A stretch of 12,098 nt of DNA from Leptospiraceae bacterium (GTDB taxonomy: Bacteria; Spirochaetota; Leptospiria; Leptospirales; Leptospiraceae), in the NCBI GenBank assembly GCA_027485405.1, contig JAIXRB010000200.1, positions 1 to 12,098 on the forward strand, given 5' to 3'. The position numbers and the translations under genes are program-made. Positions 5,927-12,098 of the stretch are shown in pieces. The notes beneath the pieces are model-generated. The model did no database searches. It saw nothing but the letters and a program-made list of their open reading frames with translations, and was not told the origin of the DNA. Numbering within the stretch: the stretch's first letter is position 1; each line of letters begins with the position of its first letter.

Positions 5927-8557
5927 ATGAAATTAGAACCCATTGGACTCATAGAAAAGTATTTCATTGTTTTTTTTAGAGATGCATTTTCGTGGATTTC
6001 TAACTCCAAGCATCCATTTCGAAATGCAATGCTTGTATTTTTCATTGTCAATTGTCTCAACATATTTCTGCTAGTGGGTTCAGTAAAGGACTTCAGCCAT
6101 TTGGATGACGCTGGTTACTACGATATTCCTTCTATTTTGTACGCTCAGAATGAAAAAGGAAGTTTTGAACCAATTGCGGAATACTATAAGTTTTCAAGAA
6201 TTCCAATTCAACTAAAAGATTTAAAACCAGAAAGCGATCCAAGCCTTCCTTACTCTGAAAATAAAGTACTGCAATGCTTTCTCTCAACGGAAGACAATTC
6301 ATTTTACTTTCACGCTGGAATTGATTTCAAGGGAATTGCTAGAGCGATCGTCGTAAACCTATTAGCTGGTAGAGTAAAAGAAGGAGCTTCAACGATTACT
6401 CAACAAGTGGCACGTCTCAAATTTTTATCAATTGAAAGGACTGTGGCAAGGAAAGCAAGAGAGGCTTGGCTTGCTCTGCTACTTGAAACTCATTTCCCAA
6501 AAGATAAAATCTTGGAAGTCTATCTCAACGAAATTCCGTTAGGGCATGGGACGATTGGAGTGGGTGCCGCTTCGCGCTTCTATTTCAGAAAGGAAGCAGG
6601 TGAGATATCTTGGGGCGAAGCCGCAGTTCTTGCCAGTTTAACCACTAGGCCTACTCAGTTCAGCCCAATAGTGAACCCTATCATCTCTTTGCAAAAAGTC
6701 AGGGTAGTTTTCAAAAGATTGATTGAAAATGGGAGATTGGACGTTGCCAAAGCAGAGTTAGAATACTCCAATCTAAAAGAATATTACCAAACGCTAAACC
6801 GATCTCCAAATGATTCCGCTTTTTCAGATCGTCTCAATCGCTTTCCCTATGTTACAGAGTACATACGCAAACTCTTAATTAAGAGTATTGGCAAAGAACG
6901 GCTATACAATGGCGGTTTGAAAATCTATTCTACAATTCAAATCAAACACCAAGTAGAAGCTGAAAAAGCTATGGTTCCGGCTTTAATTCAATATAACCTC
7001 GAATCCACTCAAAAAGCATTTCGAAACGTGGATGCATTTGATGACACGTTTGGGATGAGCTATGATATTATCTCCGATCTTTTTGATCTGCCCGAATTCA
7101 AATTTAAGATTTCGCGAAACAACCGAACATTTGGTTCAGTTTTCCAAGATGAATTGAGGGACAGCCTTGGATTGTTGAATTTTCTAGCGGGTGATGATTA
7201 TCTAGGTGATGTTTTAGACAAAGGCTATGGAGGCCGCAATTTCAATGACTTTCAATTGCCTGTGGAAGGATCATTGCTTGCTTTGCGACCAGAGACTGGT
7301 TTTATAACTGCTATCGTCGGTGGGTCAGGATTTCGATCAGACAATCAACAAATCAGATCCTTCCAAGCACTCAGGCAACCTGGCTCTGCTTTCAAACCAA
7401 TCTTATATGCCTCAGCTATGGACTTTAGCGGGAAGAATCCAGATCCCGAGAAAAATGTAACACCTGCCACTCTATTTGCTGATTCTCCACTCCAATACCT
7501 GATGGAAGATGGCGATGAATGGGCGCCTGAAAATTACAGTGCAGAGTATTCGGGATTTATTTTGCTACGCAAAGCATTGGAACAATCAAAAAATTCTGTA
7601 GCCGTTCGGGTTCTTGAGCAAGTGGGACTGAGCAATCTAATGGATTCACTTCGAAATATCTTGCAACTACCAGGAAGAGACATTCCCTATAACTTTAGCG
7701 TATCACTCGGAAGCTTTGAACTAACACCCTTTGAACTCACTCGTGCCTTTACTGTCTTAGCTTCAGGGGGAAGAACAGTCTCTCCAATTTCAGTCTTAAC
7801 GGTGGAAGACAGTAGAGGTAGGGTATTAAAAGATTTCAAAAAAGAAGCTGAAGAAACAGATTCTATGCAAGCCATTTCACCCGAAGCGGCTTACCTGATT
7901 ACATCCATGATGGAAGGTGTGATTAAAAACGGAACGGGGAAGGCGGCATTGAATTATGGGCTTAATCGCAAAGCCTATGGAAAAACAGGAACTACTAATA
8001 ATTTTAGAGATGCATGGTTTGTCGGCTATACGCCCGACCTAGTCACATCTGTTTGGTTTGGCTATGATATTGGTACAATCTCTTTAGGTCGTGGTATGAC
8101 AGGGGGAAGGCTATCGGCACCAGTATGGGGTCGCTTTATGGCTAGAGCTTTGGAAAACGAACCAAGACGAGAGTTCCCTTGGGCAAAGGATTTAAAGATT
8201 ACGAAAAGGTCAGTTTGTCCTATGTCGGGTAAGTTACCAGGTTCGCTTTGCCCGCCAGCTTTTGAAGAGATCTTTATCACTTCGACTCTCCCCAAAGAAG
8301 TTTGTGCTGATCATGGAGCCAACTGGTCACTTTCTATTTCAGAAGAAAAAGACCCTCTATTTGAACCAAAGCCGAAAAAAAAGAAGGAGAAACAAGATAA
8401 CCATTATGTTTCAATTTCGGAGAAAAAGAGTACTGAAGCCACCAAACCGAAAGTATCGATAAAGGAACAGGGATTAACTCCAAAACCGAAAGCGGAGGAA
8501 TCCAAACCTAAGAAAAAAAAGAAAAGCGTTTTTAGTGGTGATGAAGAAATTGATTAA
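5927..8557 (+). CDS. Class A penicillin-binding protein (PBP1A-like)
   Basis: An 876-residue bifunctional peptidoglycan synthase. One membrane anchor (about 33-53) precedes the GT51 glycosyltransferase: EDNSFYFHAGID with the catalytic Glu122, GASTITQQ (153-160), RKAREAW (175-181) and ILEVYLNEIPLGHG (195-208). A linker of about 200 residues follows. The transpeptidase has SAFK (active Ser487, Lys490), SKN (554-556) and KTGT (686-689). A cysteine-bearing segment (764-793: CPMSG, LCP, VCADHG) ends the conserved part. The last 60 residues are a disordered lysine-rich tail with KPKKKK (815-820) and KPKKKKK (860-866), ending acidic (GDEEID), and should lie in the periplasm. The gene starts 2 nt after the upstream stop with no ribosome binding site, suggesting reinitiation. 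Two A8 runs lie in the tail. Confidence 0.95.
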   Translation: MKLEPIGLIEKYFIVFFRDAFSWISNSKHPFRNAMLVFFIVNCLNIFLLVGSVKDFSHLDDAGYYDIPSILYAQNEKGSFEPIAEYYKFSRIPIQLKDLKPESDPSLPYSENKVLQCFLSTEDNSFYFHAGIDFKGIARAIVVNLLAGRVKEGASTITQQVARLKFLSIERTVARKAREAWLALLLETHFPKDKILEVYLNEIPLGHGTIGVGAASRFYFRKEAGEISWGEAAVLASLTTRPTQFSPIVNPIISLQKVRVVFKRLIENGRLDVAKAELEYSNLKEYYQTLNRSPNDSAFSDRLNRFPYVTEYIRKLLIKSIGKERLYNGGLKIYSTIQIKHQVEAEKAMVPALIQYNLESTQKAFRNVDAFDDTFGMSYDIISDLFDLPEFKFKISRNNRTFGSVFQDELRDSLGLLNFLAGDDYLGDVLDKGYGGRNFNDFQLPVEGSLLALRPETGFITAIVGGSGFRSDNQQIRSFQALRQPGSAFKPILYASAMDFSGKNPDPEKNVTPATLFADSPLQYLMEDGDEWAPENYSAEYSGFILLRKALEQSKNSVAVRVLEQVGLSNLMDSLRNILQLPGRDIPYNFSVSLGSFELTPFELTRAFTVLASGGRTVSPISVLTVEDSRGRVLKDFKKEAEETDSMQAISPEAAYLITSMMEGVIKNGTGKAALNYGLNRKAYGKTGTTNNFRDAWFVGYTPDLVTSVWFGYDIGTISLGRGMTGGRLSAPVWGRFMARALENEPRREFPWAKDLKITKRSVCPMSGKLPGSLCPPAFEEIFITSTLPKEVCADHGANWSLSISEEKDPLFEPKPKKKKEKQDNHYVSISEKKSTEATKPKVSIKEQGLTPKPKAEESKPKKKKKSVFSGDEEID

Positions 8558-8571
8558 TAAAGGAAAGAACT

Positions 8572-8964
8572 ATGGCTATCCCAAAAGATTCTATTAACAG
8601 TGTCATTGGACCTGGATCCATTTTCGAAGGAAAATTCTATATCTCCGGTTCTCTGAGAATTGACGGAAAGTTTGAAGGAGATATCAAAACGGAAGAATCG
8701 GTTGTCGTGGGTGAAACTGGAAAAGTAAAAACCAATATAGCCGCAAAAGAAGTGGTTATTTCCGGTACTCTCATCGGTAACATCAAGGCTGAAAACGAAG
8801 TTCGGCTAGAAAGCACCGCTAAAGTTTTGGGAGACATTTCTACACCTTTCTTGGATTTACAAAGAGGTGTGATTGCGAAGGGAAACATCAATCTGACTGG
8901 CCCACAAAAGAAAGACCCAAAGAAAACTGCAGAAGATTCGTTTGGAGGTATCGTAGAATCTTAA
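8572..8964 (+). CDS. Bactofilin
   Basis: A 130-residue bactofilin, a self-polymerising cytoskeletal scaffold without nucleotide cofactor. The core (about 12-108) shows the beta-helix rhythm with recurring Gly/hydrophobic turns, for example FEGKFYISGSLRIDGKFEGD (18-37) and VVISGTLIGNIKAE (61-74). Short polar tails flank it; the C-terminal one is lysine-rich then acidic. AAAGGA sits 7 nt before the ATG, the best ribosome binding site in the operon apart from the last gene, so high expression is plausible. Known context: bactofilins pair with M23 peptidases in cell-shape control (CcmA with Csd proteins in Helicobacter), and Leptospira biflexa bactofilin LbbD affects helical shape. This gene sits between a PBP and an M23 peptidase. 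Orthology to LbbD is likely but not shown here. Confidence 0.95.
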   Translation: MAIPKDSINSVIGPGSIFEGKFYISGSLRIDGKFEGDIKTEESVVVGETGKVKTNIAAKEVVISGTLIGNIKAENEVRLESTAKVLGDISTPFLDLQRGVIAKGNINLTGPQKKDPKKTAEDSFGGIVES

Positions 8965-8976
8965 CTCGCTTCGCCT

Positions 8977-10110
8977 ATGTTTAGAGCTTCGCAATCAAAA
9001 CCTATCCGAATCGGCAATTTAACGATTCTAAGATTGCAAGCCCACAAGATTTTTTTTGACTACCATGGTCGACAAATGCAATTTAGCGGAACTCTGGATC
9101 TTGAGAAAAAGAGATTCCGTTTGTTATCTCTCTTTGTCTATTCCTTCTTCTGTGCATTCTTCATATTTATCCTGTTCGCAAGGCAAGACCTTGCCCCGCC
9201 TATCGCAGAAGAATTTCCAGAGTCTGCCATTTCAGAAAATACTGCAGAAGATCGAGAGGCAAAAAAAGGAGAAAGCAAGTATTTGGAAGAAACTGAGGCA
9301 CAAAAGCAGGCAATCTTAGAAGGGAAAATTATCTCAAGCGAAGAAACCCAAACTTCTCGCATCAAGTTCAAGTTAATCCAATACCGAGTTCGCAAAAAAG
9401 AAACCCTAGCAGACCTCTCCCTTCGTTTCAAAGTTCCCATTGAGTCCATTGCTGGTTCCTCTGGAATTTCTCCTGAATCCAGCCTTTACTCTGGACAGAT
9501 TCTGAGCATACCAAACAAACCAGGTTTAGTCTATAAATTGAAACGGGGTGAGACTTTAGCGAAAGTAACAGACTTTTACAAAGCAAAAATTGAAGAGGTC
9601 ATACTGGAAAATGAATTGAGTGATTCAGATTTTTTAAAACCTGGAGAAGTCGTCTTCATTCCAGGTGCAATTTTGCCAGATCCTCTGCCTGTTTGGAGGA
9701 TACCTGTTGGTTCCCGACTGGTGACTTCTGGCTGGGGAACCCGAACCTTCCCCCAATACAAATTCCATGCCGCCCTAGATTTGCGAGCAAACTACGAGCC
9801 AGTCTATCCAGCGCGAAAAGGAAAGGTAGTCTACGCAGGTTGGATGGGTGGGTATGGAAACGCAGTCGTTATTCGACACGATGAAAGCTTTCAGACAGTT
9901 TATGCCCACAACTCAAAACTCTACGTTCGACCTGGAGATTTTGTCTCGGTAAACAAGCCTATTTCGAGGTCTGGTTGCACTGGGTATTGCTTTGGACCTC
10001 ATTTGCATTTCGAAATGATAAAAGACGGTAAGTTTATCAATCCAGCCAAAGTGATCAAGGGATTTGTATTTAAACAATTAAACATGGAAAAAGGAGTGCG
10101 GGAACTATGA
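8977..10110 (+). CDS. Membrane-anchored LysM-LysM-M23 peptidoglycan endopeptidase
   Basis: A 377-residue type II membrane protein: cytoplasmic N-terminus of about 47 residues, one membrane helix (48-67), an acidic linker (about 70-128), two LysM glycan-binding repeats (136-178 and 185-228) and an M23/LytM domain (about 245-355). Zinc ligands are all present: His264 and Asp268 in HAALD, His344 in GPHLHFE with His342, plus His311 in VYAH, so the enzyme should be active in cutting stem-peptide cross-links in the periplasm. The start at 8977 has no ribosome binding site, but the long basic cytoplasmic segment suits a bactofilin contact. A later ATG at 9076 would leave only 14 residues before the helix. 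It follows the bactofilin by 12 nt and overlaps the next gene by 4 nt (ATGA). Confidence 0.93.
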   Translation: MFRASQSKPIRIGNLTILRLQAHKIFFDYHGRQMQFSGTLDLEKKRFRLLSLFVYSFFCAFFIFILFARQDLAPPIAEEFPESAISENTAEDREAKKGESKYLEETEAQKQAILEGKIISSEETQTSRIKFKLIQYRVRKKETLADLSLRFKVPIESIAGSSGISPESSLYSGQILSIPNKPGLVYKLKRGETLAKVTDFYKAKIEEVILENELSDSDFLKPGEVVFIPGAILPDPLPVWRIPVGSRLVTSGWGTRTFPQYKFHAALDLRANYEPVYPARKGKVVYAGWMGGYGNAVVIRHDESFQTVYAHNSKLYVRPGDFVSVNKPISRSGCTGYCFGPHLHFEMIKDGKFINPAKVIKGFVFKQLNMEKGVREL

Positions 10111-11204
10111 AAGATTTAAGGAATCTCTATTTGCCAATATTCGGCCTAACACTAATTCTGATTTCGTGTCAGTCTTCAAATAAGATTGGAGACCAATGGA
10201 ATGCAAGGATTCTAGAAAACAATTCGGATACTAAGTCATTGAAGGTTTCATATGTAACCTCAAGGAGAAAAAAAATCCCTGCTTCATCCATTTGCAATAG
10301 TGAATCGTTTGGAACTCTAACAGATTCTGCAATGCACTTTGGCGATTGTTCTGTAGGTGTTCCTGCCAGAAGAAGCATAGGCGATATAACAATTGATAAT
10401 ACGCAGGACAAGCAAAAGTTCTTTCAATTGGAAAATCGGGGCGAAGAAGAAGAATCCAACTTTTTCAAACGGATTGAAGCACATCCGTTTCCAGAAGTGA
10501 TTGTCTTTGTTCACGGATTCAATGTAAATTTTGATGAGGCAGTGGTTCGTTCCAGTCAAATCAAGTTTGATTTAAAATTTCCGGGAGAAGTTATCCTTTT
10601 TTTTATTTTTTTTTGGTCAAGCGATGCCGGGATGTTTGTCAAACTCTTGATGACGAGTGTTTACGACAGCAATTTGGAGGAAGCAAAATTGAATCGAAAG
10701 CTTTTTCAAGATTTCTTAACTAAGCTTTCCAAAACAAAAAAAGAAATTCATTTGATTGTGCATAGTATGGGTCACCAAGTCGTTTTACCTGCGTTAACAG
10801 ATTTATATAAAAAGAATCCTGACAAAATTCTAAGTGAGATGATACTAAATGCTCCCGACTTTGATAAAAATGAATTCAGTCAGGTTTCTCAAAGCCTGAT
10901 AGGACTGTCCAAACGAGTCACGCTCTACTGTTCCCCTGGTGACAACGCACTTGTTGCTTCGCAGAAAGTAAATGGAGCCGCCCGAGCTGGGATGTGTTTC
11001 AAATTTCCGGGTATCGATGTTATAAACGTAAACGAAGTGGACTCTCCTGTTTTAGGCGTTGGAGGATTGGGTCATGGATACTATTCCAGTAGACCCATTT
11101 TAACAGATATATTTCAAGTTTTACTGGGAGTTGATGTAGAAAAGAGGCTCTTCATTCGAAGATCAGGCAAAGGGAATGGAGAGGATTTTGTTCTGAGAAA
11201 ATAG
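10107..11204 (+). CDS. DUF900-type alpha/beta hydrolase, predicted lipoprotein
   Basis: A 365-residue protein with a lipoprotein signal (hydrophobic 7-20, lipobox LISC, acylated Cys21 followed by QSS), so it should be anchored outside the inner membrane. The hydrolase fold shows the oxyanion strand VFVHGFN (133-139), the nucleophile elbow VHSMGH (Ser220), a likely acid Asp279 in GDNAL and a likely His323 in LGHGYY. The order matches DUF900 esterase/lipase-like proteins; the substrate is unknown. A strong AAGGAG (10091-10096) lies 10 nt before the ATG, which overlaps the M23 stop by 4 nt. Oddity: residues VILFFIFFW (162-170) are encoded by T8-A-T9 (10597-10614), where relatives usually have a short F-x-W-P-S strand. 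It is the last gene of the operon. Confidence 0.88.
   Translation: MKDLRNLYLPIFGLTLILISCQSSNKIGDQWNARILENNSDTKSLKVSYVTSRRKKIPASSICNSESFGTLTDSAMHFGDCSVGVPARRSIGDITIDNTQDKQKFFQLENRGEEEESNFFKRIEAHPFPEVIVFVHGFNVNFDEAVVRSSQIKFDLKFPGEVILFFIFFWSSDAGMFVKLLMTSVYDSNLEEAKLNRKLFQDFLTKLSKTKKEIHLIVHSMGHQVVLPALTDLYKKNPDKILSEMILNAPDFDKNEFSQVSQSLIGLSKRVTLYCSPGDNALVASQKVNGAARAGMCFKFPGIDVINVNEVDSPVLGVGGLGHGYYSSRPILTDIFQVLLGVDVEKRLFIRRSGKGNGEDFVLRK
10597..10614 (+). repeat. T8-A-T9 homopolymer tract inside the hydrolase gene
   Basis: Eight Ts, one A and nine Ts run in frame through the lipoprotein hydrolase gene, upstream of the nucleophile Ser220. Gain or loss of one T would shift the frame before the active site. 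The reading frame is intact in this sequence. Whether length varies between cells cannot be seen here. Confidence 0.6.
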
Positions 11205-11208
11205 TGTT

Positions 11209-11245
11209 GAATATGAATTCTTAGTTAGCCTATGAATTCATATTC
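11209..11245. terminator. 12-bp inverted repeat between convergent genes, likely bidirectional terminator
   Basis: GAATATGAATTC (11209-11220) and GAATTCATATTC (11234-11245) are perfect arms around a 13-nt loop. It begins 4 nt after the hydrolase stop, and its right arm covers the stop codon of the convergent glucanotransferase. The stem is AT-rich. A short T-rich stretch (TATTTT) follows on the minus strand; the plus strand has no clear T-run, so it may terminate better for the minus-strand gene. Confidence 0.55.
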
Positions 11246-12098
11246 TATCTGATTTGGTAAGTTTTTCTCGTAAAGATTGAATCAAATCAGTTTCTTGGTT
11301 TAGTTCTTCAGCAGTAAATCGAAACCGATAGTCCCAGTTGCCCTCTTCGGGTGTGCCTGGAATGTTGACTCGATGTTCTGAAAATTTGTCCAGCAAAGCA
11401 AATTCACCTTTGAACATCAGGTCGTGAAGCATCTGGATCGCAAACATACTATTAGTCGAAAAACCAAAATCCAAAAGACCAGACAAAATCTCACTTGGTC
11501 CTTTACCTTGCACTCCATCTGGAAAAAAGAACGATTCCGCATAGGCTTTTTCTCCTTCTCGAAGACTAAGCCACCAATCGAGTGCTACGCTAGTATCGTG
11601 CGTAGAAAGTACGGAAACTGCACCATCCCGATAGCCATCAGGAGGAATATAGCTGCCATCATCTAAGCTCCGAGTCCATCGATTGACATCGATTCCGATT
11701 ATCTTTCGTGATTTTAAAGAATCGCGGATAAATCCTGGCACAGCACCTAAGTCCTCCGCACAGGGCATCATTTTAGAAAAGCCAGACAGTGCAGTCAATG
11801 CTCGCTCCCCAGCACTTAGCCAAGTCTCTTCGTCTTCTTTTAAATGAAGTTCACTGAGCTGATACAAAGTTGCCTTAATAGAGTCTGCCAATTCTTCATA
11901 CAAAGGGCTTTTCCAAAAATCCCAATGAAAAATAAACCGATCAGGTGAAAATTCGGAAATTAGCCTCCGTTTTACGTAGTCGTCAGGGTTTAAATGCTGT
12001 TCTCCAAATTCTTCCCTAGATACACCTTTTTGAGGATGGAACCAGCCAAAACGAGCGGTCTCTTGCTTTAGAGGAATTGCCCAGATTCGATACATGCC
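11238..12098 (-). CDS. malQ: 4-alpha-glucanotransferase (GH77), C-terminal part
   Basis: The minus-strand frame stays open to the window edge. It enters with GMYRIWAIP, which in GH77 enzymes follows the nucleophile motif RIDH, so the start and the catalytic Asp lie beyond 12098. The enzyme moves alpha-1,4-glucan segments between maltodextrins or glycogen in the cytoplasm. Seen (counting from the Met at 12095): the acid/base Glu114 in CAEDLGAVP (112-120), VNRW (137-140), the stabilising Asp167 in STHDTS (164-169) with WW following, and near the C-terminus RVNIPGT...GNWDYRF, the typical amylomaltase ending. The GMYRIW.IP context resembles the larger DPE2-like/amylomaltase branch rather than short thermophilic enzymes. 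The stop lies inside the shared inverted repeat; convergence with the hydrolase leaves 33 bp. Confidence 0.92.
   Translation of the reverse strand, partial: GMYRIWAIPLKQETARFGWFHPQKGVSREEFGEQHLNPDDYVKRRLISEFSPDRFIFHWDFWKSPLYEELADSIKATLYQLSELHLKEDEETWLSAGERALTALSGFSKMMPCAEDLGAVPGFIRDSLKSRKIIGIDVNRWTRSLDDGSYIPPDGYRDGAVSVLSTHDTSVALDWWLSLREGEKAYAESFFFPDGVQGKGPSEILSGLLDFGFSTNSMFAIQMLHDLMFKGEFALLDKFSEHRVNIPGTPEEGNWDYRFRFTAEELNQETDLIQSLREKLTKSDRI

Noticed and set aside
10597..10614. T-tract as evidence of a broken hydrolase gene
   Set aside because: The frame is continuous through the tract, with the oxyanion motif before it and the Ser220 elbow and His323 after it in the same frame.
12093..12095. 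ATG at 12095 as the start of the glucanotransferase
   Set aside because: The preceding codon is open, and GMYRIWAIP is an internal GH77 motif that follows the catalytic Asp region, so the gene continues beyond the window.
1..12098. CRISPR array, IS element, phage or tRNA signals
   Set aside because: No spaced direct repeats, transposase motifs, cloverleaf sequences or integrase-like genes were seen.

Overview
The window looks like chromosomal DNA of a spirochaete of the Leptospira type. This is inferred from gene content and style: moderate-to-low GC, an acyl-CoA dehydrogenase with an N-terminal extension, a membrane protein with tandem PilZ domains, a loose lipoprotein lipobox, and a class A PBP–bactofilin–LysM/M23 cluster of the kind linked to cell shape. 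No rRNA, tRNA, IS element, CRISPR array or phage gene is visible. Both ends cut through genes, so the first and last genes are partial.

Left part (1-2873). A minus-strand acyl-CoA dehydrogenase starts at an unlisted TTG (780) and runs off the left edge. It diverges from a plus-strand TPP riboswitch (about 892-997) that sits directly upstream of tenA (thiamine salvage). The space between them, 781-891, holds three consecutive inverted repeats, one of them a perfect 15-bp dyad. The leader after the aptamer holds a 7-bp inverted repeat enclosing the tenA ribosome binding site, so control is probably at translation. A membrane protein with two PilZ domains follows and ends tail to tail with ispD.

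Middle (2860-4796, minus strand). lysA (diaminopimelate decarboxylase) and ispD (MEP isoprenoid pathway) overlap by 28 nt and look translationally coupled.

Right part (4854-11204, plus strand). Five closely packed genes (gaps of 2, 14 and 12 nt, then a 4-nt overlap) look like one operon: a zinc-dependent phospholipase C family protein, a class A penicillin-binding protein, a bactofilin, a membrane-anchored LysM-LysM-M23 endopeptidase, and a DUF900-type alpha/beta hydrolase lipoprotein. The operon ends at a 12-bp perfect inverted repeat (11209-11245) shared with the convergent 3' end of a partial 4-alpha-glucanotransferase (GH77).

Reading as a whole: the central 7 kb is an envelope-building locus. 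Peptidoglycan polymerase, scaffold and hydrolase are encoded together and diverge by only 57 bp from lysA, which consumes the peptidoglycan precursor meso-diaminopimelate, and ispD, which feeds the isoprenoid carrier pathway. The two lipid/ester hydrolase-like proteins that flank the wall genes have no assigned role and are the most interesting unknowns. The other notable signals are homopolymer tracts inside the PBP tail and the hydrolase lipoprotein.
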